This document shows, piece by piece, positions 34,082 to 47,306 of a DNA stretch of 64,000 nucleotides (positions are counted from its first letter, which is position 1; each line of letters begins with the position of its first letter). The stretch is from Pohlia nutans (lineage: Eukaryota; Streptophyta; Bryopsida; Bryales; Mniaceae), in the NCBI GenBank assembly GCA_022496805.1, contig CM040088.1:7595001-7659000 (forward strand), written 5' to 3'. The position numbers were made by a program, and so were the translations under genes. Below the pieces are notes generated by a model that did no database searches, was not told the DNA's origin, and saw only the letters and a program-made list of their open reading frames with translations.

Positions 34082-34131
34082 AAACCCTAGCTCTGCAACG
34101 CGAAATCTGCACTCCCGAGGGTTTAGGGTTT
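34082..34131 (-). promoter_or_regulatory. Telo-box motifs in the TIM13 promoter
   Basis: AAACCCTAAACCC on the minus strand (complement of 34118-34130) and AAACCCTAG on the plus strand at 34082-34090. AAACCCTA telo-boxes are typical of plant promoters of ribosomal-protein and mitochondrial-import genes, often near the transcription start. They lie between the likely leader and element E2. Confidence 0.5.
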
Positions 34132-34158
34132 CTCATAGCCAGATGCCCGAACCCTGGA

Positions 34159-34706
34159 TTAACCCCTAAAAGCCCGAGGGGTATTGGACAAAACATAGAT
34201 GTGTTATAATATGTGCCTTCCATATGTTTGATGAAGTTTGCTTCAATAAACAAAATGTAGAGTATCATCTCTACAAATTATCCATACAGTCAAACTTCCA
34301 AAAATAACTTTAGATCACTTTTTAATGAATTTAAAAGCATTAACGTTTGAAAATTTGTATAAATTATAATTTTCAATTTTAGAGTTCAAAATTTAGTATG
34401 ATTGGTTAAAGTTGGGCTATCTATTGTAAACTTCAAAAAAGCAAAAGAAATGATGGAGGGATCATCATTACTTTCCCCAAATAGCAAATTTTATTACACT
34501 AAGACAATGTTGAGGTGATATACTTTGAAAAATTCTCCCGGGTGGAGTTTAACTCAGATTGCCGTAATTCAAATTGGGTTGGAAAGTAGACTTGATGTAG
34601 TGTTTTAAAATATATTTTACTTTTTCAAAAAAAAATAAAAAATCCGGGCAGCCCGTTAAATTCGGGCAGCGATCAGAAAATGGTCGTTTGAGCACTTAGG
34701 GGTTAA
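34159..34706. mobile_element. TTAA element, family E (E2), 548 bp
   Basis: TTAACCCCTAAAAGCCCGAG at the left and GTTTGAGCACTTAGGGGTTAA at the right, with the family-E body (GTGTTATAATATGTGCCTTC, GATGAAGTTTGCTTC). It lies directly upstream of the TIM13 telo-boxes. The right TTAA is shared with E4. Confidence 0.85.
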
Positions 34707-35280
34707 CCCCTAAGTGCCCAAGGGTTTTCTTAAGAAACTAGACGTGTTATAATGTTCATCGTACTCAACTTTTATGACTTACAAACCTTAAATATATGTA
34801 GAGCACAACAATAAGACAACATCCATACAATTTAATTTTGGAAAAATGCTATGAATTATTTAATAATCAATTTATAAGAATTATCTTTGAAAATTCATAA
34901 AAAATGCACATTTAGTCATTTTGACTTGGAATCAAATATGATAGGTCAAAAACGTTGGTTTTACATGGTGGTTACCTTGTTCATGTTAGAGCTAATCTTA
35001 TTTGATAAAAAACCTAAAAATTTCATTCCGAGCAGATTTTCAAATTTGTGACAATTTGAGATACTGTCACTTTGAGAGCTTTAGAGGATATCAATAAATA
35101 TTTTTTTAAAGTCTTTTGTTTAGAAAGGTTGATCAATTTGAATGTATACAAGGGAAAAAAAAATCACGCTCAAAAATTGTTATTTTTGCATAAGATATGG
35201 ACATTTAAAGTTGATTGAAATTTTGGTAATCTTGAAATTCTGATGGACCAAATATGGTCGGTTAGGCAGTTAGGGGTTGA
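34703..35280. mobile_element. TTAA element, family E subtype (E4), 578 bp
   Basis: TTAACCCCTAAGTGCCCAAG at the left, GGTTAGGCAGTTAGGGGTTGA at the right (last TTAA mutated to TTGA). It is related to E2 in the first ~60 bp but divergent inside. Confidence 0.75.
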
Positions 35281-35476
35281 GACATAAGTGCCTTTGAGTC
35301 TCTCCATAAAATAGAAAATTTACCTTTTTTGGTTGAAAATTAAAAAATCTAAAGTTTAACTCTTAGTACTGCTCATAAAAAAATTTAAACCGGTTAGGGG
35401 AATTAAACTGCCCTCACAGATTTGAGCTGAAATTTTCCGATGACCATATTTGGTCGCTCAGGCAGTTAGGGGTTAA
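35277..35476. mobile_element. Short TTAA element, family E subtype (E5), 200 bp
   Basis: It starts TTGAGACATAAGTGCCTTTG (degenerate) and ends CTCAGGCAGTTAGGGGTTAA. The terminal 40 bp match E4 (GACCATATTTGGTCG vs GACCAAATATGGTCG). It looks like an internally deleted E4 relative, third in a head-to-tail run. Confidence 0.65.
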
Positions 35477-35700
35477 TACCATGTTGATGACAACGAGTAT
35501 TAATACATGAGTGCACGTGCACTCTGAAAATGAGTTTTGGCGCATTGGACATTTGCAAATATTTTTAAAGAGTCTTTCTTTCATCATACAAATAAATGAT
35601 AATATTATTGATAATTTGAAAAATAACTTTTAACAAATTACGGTATTCATTTTTGGAATCTTTCATTTATTAAGTCAACTTTCCACCTATGGTATACGCA

Positions 35701-36263
35701 TTAACTCCTAAATGCCCTCACCCCTCTTTAGGTTTGGAGAATTGCAAAGATGCATTATAAAATGCAACTAAGAGGGGTATTTTGAACTTGATGTTGTACA
35801 TTATGAATTTTTGATTCTAGCCATACGGTTAGAGCTATAATTGCTATCACCAATAATTTTGTATAAAATTTGAAACTTGAAATTCAAAATATTTTTGTAA
35901 TTCAATTATGAATAAGACATTGACAATTTGTGGATGAAATTTGTTGTGATAAGTTGAAATGTAATACTCTAAATGTAGTAATTTTTGGAGATTTTTTGGT
36001 AGCTTAATTTTATGAGTTTATTTTTTCAAAAGCACATTTAGACTAAAATCTACAAATTTTTTGGTGAATCACTATAACATGAAATGAAGCGTAAATTTTT
36101 CACAAATCATCCCCTTTCTAATCGGATCACACATGCATGAAGATAAGTTCCCATGAAATTTACCATAAAAAATTCACGCTACAAAAAGATCACTACGGAT
36201 GAGAAAAAGGGAAGTGATTCCGTACATCAAGATTTTTTGCCTGGTTGGACAGTTAGGGGTTAA
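35701..36263. mobile_element. TTAA element, family C (C5), 563 bp
   Basis: TTAACTCCTAAATGCCCTCA at the left, TGGTTGGACAGTTAGGGGTTAA at the right. The body matches C2 (GATGCATTATAAAATGCAAC, CACACATGCATGAAG). Confidence 0.8.
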
Positions 36264-36892
36264 TATGTTGTATAATGTATTGAAGAAATCTATACATAGT
36301 TGGAAATAAATATTTTAGCAATAAAACAATTGCAAAAATATAGTAGTCACTACCACAAAAGAATGGTCGTGTATTGATTTGTGGTTTGTAAAGACCCATA
36401 GGCAAAATAAATGAATTAAAGTCACTTGTAATTAGCAATTAACCTTAAAAGGTAATTGGAATGAATCATTGTTCAAGGTTTTATTGTAGAAAGATGTCAT
36501 ACCACTTCAACAATAGTATACAATTATGGCAATCATTAAACTATTAAGTATTTTAATTACCAATTTAGTTTTTCTTCCTGTATCACATTCCTTAATGGTG
36601 TACATTATAAATATGCCTAAAACGTCAAAAACAATGTATAAATGAGTAAAGGATTTTTTTTGAGATTTTACAATATAGTAAATATCACTTATATTATTTT
36701 TTGACTAAAGATTAGATTATATTTATTTATTTGACAATCAACCTTCAAAATTCCAAAAAGCCTTTTTGGACAAATTCTATGTATATACAACATGTGATTA
36801 ATTCTCTCCAAAAAGAAAAGCCCCACACATACTATTTAATAAAACGTCATATAAAATGTAAAAGAAGACACATTTTTTTTTATTGAATATTG

Positions 36893-39800
36893 TTACACGT
36901 AAACATAATTATTTTTATAAATAAAAATCAGGCTTAATTAATTTGATATTTGAATATGTTATTTATTAAAAAAAATATAATCAATTATGTAACAATATGA
37001 TTTTTATATATTATATTTATGATTTTTTCATTTAATTATTTTTAGTTTAATTAGTAAAACATATAGTAATATTTGGATAGATAAACATGACTTAAAAAAA
37101 ATCTTTGATTATATTAATTTTTAACTTCTAGTTTCTACAATCTTACGAGCTCATAAATTTCAATTTGATGTTCAAAATTTTGTGCAATTACTAGATTAGG
37201 TCTTAATTATGTTCATTACAATCTAGTAATTGCACCCAAATTATAATCTTAATCATGTTTTTTATAATCTAGTAATTTTACAAAATTATAATCTTAATAA
37301 TGTTTATTACGTTCTATCAAATTTCTTTATTTTTTATTTTTTTAAATAATATTGATTATAAGACACTCTTAAAGTCTTTAAAAAGCATTAAATCATTAAA
37401 AAAACACACAAAATAGTAGATTAACACTAAATATTAGATAAAAATACTAAAGTTTTGAAAGGCCTAAAATACTTTAAATTAGTAAAATGTCAAAACATGT
37501 TTGAAAAGGTACTAAAGTTTAAGAAAAACAGGAATTTTTTTAAAGACAATAAATCCTAGAAATGACACTACAATCATTACAAAAAATATTAAGCCTCCAA
37601 AAGGTTGCTAACTCATCCAAATTGCCATGCAAAAATAATAATATAATAAAAATAAAAATAATTAAATTTTTAAAAATTGACAATTTAACAAGAAAATCCA
37701 GTTTGATATGGCACCATTTCAGCCACGTCAGATTGGATTTTTTTAATATTTTTTTGTGAAAAAAATATTTTTGAAAATATTTTAATATTATTATATTGTT
37801 ATTTTTTCATGGCAATTTGGCTGTGTTAACAGCCTTTTGGAGGCCTGAAATTTAGAAAGAGAAACCTACACTAGGTTTGATAAAATTTATGCTAATTGGA
37901 GGTAATGGTAAAAAAAATCATCTTCAATCTCAAAATTGTATTTGACAAGTTGACCATCAAGCGTGTACTATGTAGATGCTTGAGTCTTTAAGAATTAATA
38001 AAAATTTACTATTGAATTTTATAATTCAATTCAATTTCAAAATTTATAATGAAAATTATTTCAAATTTATATTAAATTTATTATTATGATGAAGTTAAAG
38101 CATTTTAGAATTTATAATAAGCCTCCAATTATTAGTATAGTATATTAATATAATTATTATTTATGTTTTATCATTAGTATAGTCAAACATTTAAATTCAC
38201 AATTATGTGCTTGCTCAATTATTTTCATTGTAGTACAAAATAAATTAAGTTAACTATTGTATAACTTCATAAGTTTCTTTCAAAATTAGCGGGGTGTGAG
38301 TGAAAAGGGTCATTCAATATAAACAAAAAAGACTATGTGAGTGTGAACATAATTGAAACAAATACTATTATATCAAAATAATTAGAAAGTGGGCTACAAA
38401 GTCATTGCAAGCAACATTAATTTATTAATCTATGTAGTGTACAAAACGAAAATAATGAATTTATGTCCATGTGTTGTTTTGGAGGTTCCAGATAGAAAGA
38501 GACAATCTATGTGTATACTCACATATCTTTACTATGACCTTCTCTCACTAAGATGAGAGATTATTCTAGATTATTCTACATCACTCTAGATTATTCTACA
38601 CACTTATCAAACTATCATTGACTATAACACAATTTCAAACTATTTCAAAATGAAAAATGAAATTAAAAATGATAAGACTGAAAAACTTGAACAGACTCCT
38701 TCCACGTTCAAACTATATCATAGAAAAAAATAAAAATAAAAAATGAAACATTAGCTAGTAAGATTAAAGAAGGTTAGGTGTCAATAGTTTTTACAAACAA
38801 ACCCTATACAAAAGCCACGGTGACACGTATAGCATTCAACAAACGTTCCAATGTTGTTATTCGTTTTGGGTTTCTTCATGAGGGTTAATCAATTTTTGTA
38901 GGGACAATAGAACCCTATGTTGATTTTTTCTATGATTCAATGTTTTCAAAGACTTTAAATTTGACTTATAATTAATATAAAATTTTAGTTTTAATTTGTT
39001 TAACTTTTTATATGATAGATTGTATAGATGATTATAATGATGATTTTGATTAAGACCCAATCTAATAATTGCACAAAATTTTGAACATGAAATTGAAATC
39101 TATGAACTCATAAGATTGCATAAAGTATAAGCTAAAAATTAAGATAATGATTTTTATTTATTTTTAAATGAATAAATAAAATCACCAATTTTACTTTTTA
39201 TTTCATTTCGAAATATCATTCTACTTATTCATTGAATCAAATTCATGATGAAAAAATTTGATTAAAAGTCCATAACTTCCGTAGGTCCAAACACCACAAA
39301 ACGACTTTAGTGCATTCCTTCTCATCAAAAGCTTTTTGACAATAACAAGAAAGTGCCTAGAGGCCTCATGGTCCTAGAGATATGAATGTAACATACAAAC
39401 AACAAAAAAGTTACCTTCTTTAAAGTGTTTAAAAATCATGAACCTGATCATGAAGCTTCAAAAGAGAATGTGGCATATACAGGAAGAAGTTTGACTATCA
39501 TCTTTCGTCGATACAAAAGGTGAGTTCAATCGAATATTTGATTCAAATGAGTGATTTATACATCTTTAGAATGAGCACCTAGAAATTGATTTTCCTATCG
39601 AGTGGTTGTTATTCCAAGGCAATGCATTCTTCACAAACTATTTTTACATGATACATTGTAAATATCAATTAAATTAATTTGTATATCTCAAGCAAAAACT
39701 TAGCATTAAATTAAAAAATGAATTTATGTAAAGTTGTAAATGAATGACTATTATGTTGTTATTTTGATCAAATCTATATCACTAAATGTATATGCAACAA

Positions 39801-41464
39801 TTCAAATCAAGTGATTAGAAAATCTTATATTGTTGTTGTTTGGTAGGATATGGCCATCACTATTACTCTGATTATTGCCAAAAATATGTGGAGGTGAAGT
39901 TCATGACCATTAGTCTTTACCGAATGCCCTCATAAAAATTATTGGCATCATGGCATCCATTCCATTCTAAGAAACCAATCCAAAATTCCAAAGAGTGAGT
40001 GACAAATTTTACGGTAATGTTTAAATTCTATAGTTGTGATCTTTCGTGAAATAATGAAGCTACAAATTAAATGACCATTTATACAAAACATAAGCCATTT
40101 ATTAAGTAATGTAAACCATAAAAAAAAACATGAAAACTTTCAAACAAACCAAAAGCAATGTTAATATATATATATAGTACTCTTGATGAAGATTTTCCTC
40201 TCCCTCCTCATTTAGATACAAAAACCTACATCTCCAATAAGTGTGATTCGAGTGATATCCCGGTAGTATTGTCGAATGTGTTGTTCATAGGTTTTGATCT
40301 TCATCCAATGCACTTTATAACATTTTTCTCGAGGTAGAGTTTGATCCTTCAATGCAATATGCATCTGCACATAAAGATTATATATTAATATTGTATGTAT
40401 AAAGAATAATTTATATCAAAATTAAAAACAGAAATCAAATAAAGATTTGTAACTAACTCACCACATAAATAAACCAAGCGAATTCACTTAAAAATCTATA
40501 TGAGACATTGAAAACCTATAAAAGACGCTAAAGTGTCACATATTTTCTAAGTGACACTAAAGTTACAAAATTTTCTTATTGTATAGTGACACTTCAAATA
40601 TAAATTTTTGTATCGGAGATCAATGATGTTGCCCACACATCAACTATTTTGTCACTTTCCTATGCGGCGTGTATTGCGAATTAATGTTATATTTCTATTT
40701 GATATGTTTTGATGACAATTGGTAGTACTATTAGAAATATGCATAAATCTATAGTCAAGCTACAATAATGTAACATTGTGAAATTCAAATGTGGGATTTG
40801 CCTTATCCAAAGGAGAGGTGGATTCCTGATGAATTTATGATATGAAAAGCAAAAACTAATTGCTTTTATTGTGTAGAATGGGTCATGTGTACAGTCAAAC
40901 TTGTTGATGCGAAGTTTTGGATATGATTTAACATTTTAATATTTTACTATTTTTTTGACATTTCAGAACTGTAGTATTTGTTTTCTAAAATTTAGTGCTA
41001 TTTCTACTATTTATTGTGTTTTCTATGGTTTAATGTTTTTAAAGACTTAAAAAGTGAATTATAATTAATTTAAAATTCTAATTTTAATTTGTTTAATTTT
41101 TTTTATTTGATAGATTATATAGATGATTATGATGATGGTTTTGATTAAGACCCAATCTAATAATTACACAAAATTTTGAACATGAAATTGAAATTTATAA
41201 ACTCACAAGATTGCATAAACTAAAAGTTAAAAATTAAGATAATCAAAGAAATTTAAAAAAGACATGTTCAATGATCCAAATATTACAATATTATTTACTA
41301 CCGGTAATTAAACAAGCAACATTTAAATGAACAAAACTATATATCAAATATAAAAAATCATATTGTAATATAATTGATTATAATAAAGTTTAATAAATAA
41401 CATATTCAAACATAAATATATTAAGTCCACTTTTATTTATAACACTAATTATGTTTAGGTGTAA
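36893..41464. mobile_element. 4.6-kb element with ~330-bp terminal inverted repeats
   Basis: 36893-37220 is the inverse of about 41137-41464 over its whole length at perhaps 75-80% identity by eye. The ends read TTACACGTAAACATAATTA and TTACACCTAAACATAATTA. A third, direct-orientation partial copy is at about 38929-39152 (compare 41024-41240). 37190-37330 holds three ~57-bp tandem units (ATTATAATCTTAAT...CTAGTAATT). The interior is extremely AT-rich with no transposase. Long terminal repeats suggest a Mutator-like or foldback element, but no clear 8-9 bp target duplication is visible. Confidence 0.5.
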
Positions 41465-42715
41465 TGATATTTAATTAAAAACTAGTGTGACTATGCCGTT
41501 GGCCAATGTTCACCAATTTTACTTTTTATTTCACATTGGAATTTAATTCTATTCATTTATTTATTTCAATTTATGATTAGACGTGGGATGTATAGAATAA
41601 AAGATATGGAAGTTGATAGTGAGTTCATTCAACTTTGAAAGTTGCATGTGACACAAAGTAAAATATATTCCACTAGACTAGTTGCAATGTTGCAAATCCA
41701 AATGTACATGTATTCCATTTCAAACCCCTCCAAAGGTATTGAAGTCATTCCTCATTTATTTTACGACTGAAAGAGAAAGACTAAATGAAATAGAGCATGA
41801 AACTCAAAACTCTAGTCCAAAAGAGCCATATGGAGTTTCACCCATTTATGGTCAAATTTGACCATTTCACACCCATCCTCCAGACATCATCACTTTAATT
41901 TTCAGATATTTGGGTTTCTCATTCAGGCTGATCATTTATCTGCATGGACCTCACATTACAGGTTCTGAGTTCCACATGCTGCCATGCTGACATAGTTGGC
42001 ATATTAATCTGATGTCCAAGTCAAAGGCAATTCTGAGTGTTAGAATGAATTAGTTTTCTGACGTCCCACCTGGCCATATTTTGCCTCTGTCCAAGTTTCA
42101 TAAACCACATTATTTTCCATCTTATAATCCTTTAATTAACCCTCCATGGACATTTTTTTATAATTTTGTTTTTTGATTAATTTGTTTCACAATATAAAAA
42201 TGCAGTAGAAAATCTTTGTGCAGTGGTCAGTCACATGCAGCAAAGCTGACCAATTAGTAAATGTACTTAGCTTCATCTTACATACATCCAGCATCTGTAC
42301 TTCCAATTAAGAAGAAATAGTGGGCTGGAATCTGAAGGCAAAATGTACAACCTGACAGACCCTTCAAGGACAACTTACAGTGATTCCTCAGAAACCATTT
42401 TGGCCATAAGTTTCTCAGAATAGAATAAGTTTTTTTGTAATTTGCTTTCTCCAGACATCATCCATGATCAGTGTTTTCCTGTGTTATTTTATTTTATATA
42501 TTTATTATTATTATTTTTATTTTTATTTTTCCTTGAAGCCCAACGGGCGACGTAAAAAAAATTGGGAAAGAATATTTGGCTAAATCTTAAGCTTACAATC
42601 ATATTTTGATAGAATTTCTTCATGTTTTGGTAGTTTTCTTCACAAAATTTGGCTATCTTCACATAAAATATAGAGAAAATATGGCAAAAAAATTCAAAAT
42701 TTTATCATTTTTTCC
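41465..42715. other. AT-rich intergenic DNA, no gene seen
   Basis: Unique-looking sequence without long ORFs. It ends in a (TTA/TTTTA)n-rich stretch at about 42487-42535. Confidence 0.5.
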
Positions 42716-43266
42716 TTAACCCCTAAGTGACTAATCGACCATTTTTTGATCGCAGCCCAAACAACAGTGACTGCCCATGGTTAGGAAATGACATTTTTTA
42801 AGTTTTGATATTTTGTCAAAATTGGGGGGTAGAGATCATGTTCTAGTGTTGTTTGATACATTTCATTTGCAATATTGAGGTTCAGTAAGGAATTTTTCAA
42901 AGACAAAGACCTCAATATTGTCCTACTGGTATAAAACTTACTATTTCTGGAAACTAATGATGTTCTCTCATTTGAAAATTTTACCTTTTAAAAAATTAGA
43001 ATAGAATGCCTATTTTTAACCAATCATACCAAATTTCAAATTCTAAAAGTAGAATTTGTAATTTTGGTGAATTTTAAATGGTAAATGCTTCTAAATTCAT
43101 TAAATGAGTATCTAAAAATATTTTTGGGAGTTTGACTGTACAGATAATTACCAAACATCATACCTCTCATTTTCTCTTTTGGACCAAACTTCATCAAAGT
43201 TGCAAAAGTAACATTTTATAACACATCTAGATTTTGCCCTTACCCCCTCTACAATTTATGGGTTAA
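42716..43266. mobile_element. TTAA element, family E (E6), 551 bp
   Basis: TTAACCCCTAAGTGACTAAT at the left, CTCTACAATTTATGGGTTAA at the right. It is the inverse of E1, lacking that copy's 400-bp insert, and so supplies the uninterrupted comparison for 12023-12422. Confidence 0.85.
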
Positions 43267-43347
43267 CAAAAGAGAAATGTCATATTTTGTAGAGAAATAT
43301 GGCAAAAACAAAAAACGTTGTCTATGATGTAAATACCGGAAGTGCAT

Positions 43348-43452
43348 CACTAGAAAAGGTGGCGCTCTTCAAGAAAAAAAGCTATGCATATGTGGAATTG
43401 AGCACCACTTGCCTAAGCATCTCCCTCAGCAGTGCCGCCTTTTCTACTAGTG
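43348..43452. mobile_element. CACTA-like MITE with CACTAG-type ends, copy 2
   Basis: CACTAGAAAAGGTGGCGCTC at the left, GCCGCCTTTTCTACTAGTG at the right. It is a relative of 14648-14767. Confidence 0.7.
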
Positions 43453-44375
43453 GTACAAGTGTGCATTCTTAGAATGTATTTTACATTTATTGAAATTCAA
43501 AAGGAAAATTTAATATGAATTTCAATAATTGTAAAATACATTTTGAGATTTGGCCTGTGAAGGTTAATAGGACTGCCTAAGGAGGGTCTTATAAAATAAA
43601 TATGTCAAAGGGCTTCTTCACATGTGGACCAGTGCATTTTTTTCCTGGTCTTGTCATGAAGTACTTACATTTTGTTAAAACGCTGTGGAGGCACCTAAAA
43701 CCGTCCATTTAAGTTCCTGTGGAATCTTGGAATTTAAAAAATAAATCAAATTGGGACTATTTTGGCTAATAGGCAGATAAGATTGATGAAGAAAAGTGGA
43801 TTTATTGTTTTCTTCATTAAAATGTAATTTATATGAATTTTGAAAGTGCAAAGTTAGTCATACCCCATTGCTGCCATATAGATGGTGGTTTTCCCAACAT
43901 AAAAAGTATGATAAATTGCATCACGACTAGATGTCCCAATTTAGCCCATTTGTAGAAGCTTTATGATTGAATGACCAGTGGTTGAATTTAAGTTCTTTGA
44001 ATGATGGTAACTAGTACACCTATAAAATCAAATGTCCTATTACCACCAATGCCTCCATAAATCACATTGTAGACTTCCTTAGAGGTACTAGTTACAGGAC
44101 CTATAACCACCACCACAATTCAAGAGCAAGCAGACCAATGACATGCCAAAAATTGCCTGCAAGTAGATGGTGGTTTTGGATGTTGTCATGAGCGGAAATG
44201 GGGAAACCTATATGATAATATGGGGTCACAAAGAACTTTTCACTTTTGAAATTTGTGGTGATTTCAATATTCGCAGAAAAATCTTACAAAAATTTGCATT
44301 CTTTGTGAAAATTTTCTTCTTACGAAAGAAAAATTAAATTTCCAAATATAGCTATACTGAAAATAGCACACAACC
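43453..44375. other. Intergenic, no gene seen
   Basis: A short inverted repeat (GGTAACTAGTACACCT at about 44006 against AGAGGTACTAGTTAC at about 44083) and GGTGGT-rich motifs are present. No ORF is worth calling. Confidence 0.45.
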
Positions 44376-45186
44376 TTAACCCTTTAGTGCCTAGCAAACC
44401 ACATTATGGTCACTACAACGTCCGAAATGCAAATAGCAGAGAATCCGTGAAGAATTGGAACTTCAGTTTTAAAGTTTAGATTTGCGCACATACATTACGC
44501 ACCTTCCAGAAAAAGAAATTTTCAATTTGGAATTGTACAACTATCAAAATACCTATCAACAGAACGCAAAAATACTGCAAATACTTGAAAATACAGTAAA
44601 TACTTACAAATACAACATATGTATTGTGTAGTATTTCTTGTGTTTGGAAGTTTGTTATCTTGTTTTATTTTTTTGGATTGTGTTCTCTTCTTCATCTTCT
44701 ATTAGTGTGTGTAATCCGATCTTGACTAATGTACCCACTCCTGCCAATTTTCAACATATAAAATTTTGTCCTAAACTGTACATGGACAAGTCACTTTCAC
44801 TTATAAATCTCACAATAATTATGTGTGAGTCTATTTTTGATATGAAAGATTGCAACGGAGAGGTGTTGACATAGGGCATAGCTGAACTTCTTTGCTTTTA
44901 TTTATGAAAATTTACCTCAAATTCTATTTAACTTTGAAGTCACACACCCCCCAAAATCTCGTTTTTGAGCGTGCATTATACAGTTCAAATACATATTATA
45001 ATCTTTCGATCCCACCATCAGATGATTCTCAAATTTTAATGAAATGTGTGCTCTCGAGTTGAGAATAGAATTGAACGGTTACTTTCTAATTTAACCCATT
45101 CTATTTTTGGTAGTCTCAACCACAGTGGAAAAACCCACTGAAATCCAGAGCTGTGTGCTACAGTACCCTAGGCACTAAAGGGTTAA
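44376..45186. mobile_element. TTAA element, family F (F2), 811 bp
   Basis: It is the same length as F1 and collinear with it, with roughly 20 substitutions and no net indel. The ends are TTAACCCTTTAGTGCCTA and the inverse of TTAACCCTTTAGTGCCTA, flanked by TTAA. The low divergence makes this the youngest pair in the window. Confidence 0.88.
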
Positions 45187-45369
45187 GCTGGTGGTTATAG
45201 GACATTCGGCCTTAAGACCAGAATGAGCAGTGGGCGGTTGAAGGTGCTTCTACCATACTTGGCTATAAGAGCTGCTTGATCAGCCTCTTGGTCTTGCTCA
45301 AAATCCATAGAAACAGCAGTGCAGTACAATAAGTGTAATTCTACAGTTCCATATGTACAGATATGCATG

Positions 45370-45683
45370 CACTAGGGTTGATTGTCCTATTACCAACCAC
45401 TTAAGCAATCTGACCTATATTTGGCAGTGGTAAATTCGGAAAAAAATTATGACCGCGTTCGAAATAGGATTTCATGAGGATTGCAAAAAATTGCAACTTA
45501 TAAGAATAAGTATTTGAATAAGTACAAATTTTCAAAGTTAAAGTCATAGGTTTACCTAAAACCGATCACATGTTCTAATGTACAAATGAGGTACATCTTC
45601 CCTTTGAAAATCTAGAAATTAGGCAAGAATCTAGGGTGGTTGGTTTTGGGTACCTGGTTGGTAATAGGACAATCAACCCTAGT
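45370..45683. mobile_element. MITE with 29-bp near-perfect inverted ends
   Basis: ACTAGGGTTGATTGTCCTAT (from 45371, continuing TACCAACCA) is exactly inverted at 45655-45683. About 255 bp of AT-rich non-coding sequence lies between. The ends begin CACTAG/CTACTAG, so it may be CACTA-related. Confidence 0.7.
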
Positions 45684-46119
45684 AGCAGACCTGTCGTTTT
45701 TCATTCCCGACTTTTTGGAAACAATGAATATTGGCTGAATATTATGTTAATATTTTTGTCTTTTTGTGACCAAAACCACTCACCAACACTGACATAGCCC
45801 ATATGCCTGGCGCGGTTTCATTCCTTTTTCAATTATAATAAGTGAAAAACGACACATTTCCTACTAGTAATGTGATACTGCTTTTGATGAAATATGACAC
45901 TTGAAAAAGAACGATGCTATCAATGGTAACTTACCCAACTCACAAACCAAGTCCTTTCAATCTCCTCACTCCGTCCTCAGGTAGCCTTGGTCCATCACTA
46001 ATTCAAAATCACTAATTCAAACTCACTACCTGTCCTGATAACAAAAACATCTAAATCCATGTATAAGACTCAGTCTTGCTGAGAGCTGTTTGGAGCCTCT
46101 CTTGTAGACCTGGAATAAG

Positions 46120-46941
46120 TTAACCCCTAAAGAACCATTGGAGACAATTGAGAGTTTGGTCATGAAATTTTTGTGTCATTGTTTCCGGGCGGTGATTTTT
46201 TAAACCTGCAAATTTATGACACCCAAGATTGTTTTGGATATGCTACACTTTTGAAAATTGGCACACATAGCCAACATGATTTTCTCTCGGGGGTCAGTGT
46301 GTTAAAAAGTTAAGGATATAGGTGCGAACGACAACTATTTTATAGGGGGGTATTACTTGTTTTTTTGGTTTTTTTTTCACATGCTATCATTATGTAATTT
46401 TCTACTTTGGGTTCATAGAAAAGGGGCTTGCATTACTTATAATTCCAAATTACCTATTATTCCATACCCTATAGTACTTTAAAGATGTCCAGTGCCATTT
46501 TTGATACCCTATATTACCTCTAAGTCCATTTATAATTTTTTGTTCCCATGTTTTTAAAATACCCTATCATTTGTTCGCACATATATTGCTACTCCAACAT
46601 ATCACTACACCCCCCGAGGATTTTCTACATCAACATTTTACTTATTTATTTATCTTTCACGCACACACCCACTCGGGGGGTTTACTTCCAAAAAATTACA
46701 AATGGCGTGCAAAAAAATATAGGGTCCAAATAAATCTAGGAAGGTAATTTTTATAAATGAATTACATTAATATAGGATGCTAAAAATTGATTACAAGAAT
46801 AATTATGAGAATATTCTTGAAATATTACTAATTATAGTAAGAAATACTTTTATTTTTAAGGGTACTTTTAAATACCCTTTTTTCACACATGATACGCAAA
46901 ATATACTAAGAGTAAACTCCCTGAGCACACCCATTCTAGTG
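46120..46941. other. Single TTAA-element end and unannotated DNA
   Basis: TTAACCCCTAAAGAACCATTG at 46120 is a typical left terminus of the TTAA group but no partner end is found, so it is a truncated copy. CACCCCCCGAG (46612) and CTCGGGGGGTTT (46673) form an inverted pair. No gene is seen. Confidence 0.45.
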
Positions 46942-47257
46942 CACTAAATGGGCTGTTATTTAGTTTCCGGGACACTATTTCTCGACCCAGACACTATTTA
47001 ATTTTAGGGAGATATAGTGTCCCTGTAAGAAAACAATGAATGTAGTGTTCCAATGACATATGGAAACTTTATAATAAACATGGCATGTCACCTCATGTTG
47101 CTCTCATCACCTCGAAGGAACATGACACTCTCAATGAAAGTAGGAATGACAAGTGACAAACTCATGTGTATTGTAGGAACACTATTTCTCCTCACCTTTG
47201 AACAAATTGTGATAAAAGACATCAAATCCCACCGGGCACTAAATAGCCCATTTCGTG
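46942..47257. mobile_element. CACTA-like MITE with CACTAAATGG ends, copy 2
   Basis: CACTAAATGGGCTGTTATTT at the left and AAATAGCCCATTTCGTG at the right. The interior matches 15167-15478 in inverse orientation (TTTCATTGAGAGTGTCATG type, TGACATATGG). Confidence 0.7.
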
Positions 47258-47306
47258 TATGTAGCACTTGTATAAATCCATCGGTGGGCGAAAAATCCAA
47301 ATTCAC

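Noticed and set aside
36893..41464. LTR retrotransposon
   Set aside because: The terminal copies are inverted rather than direct, and there are no TG...CA ends, primer-binding site or gag-pol reading frames.
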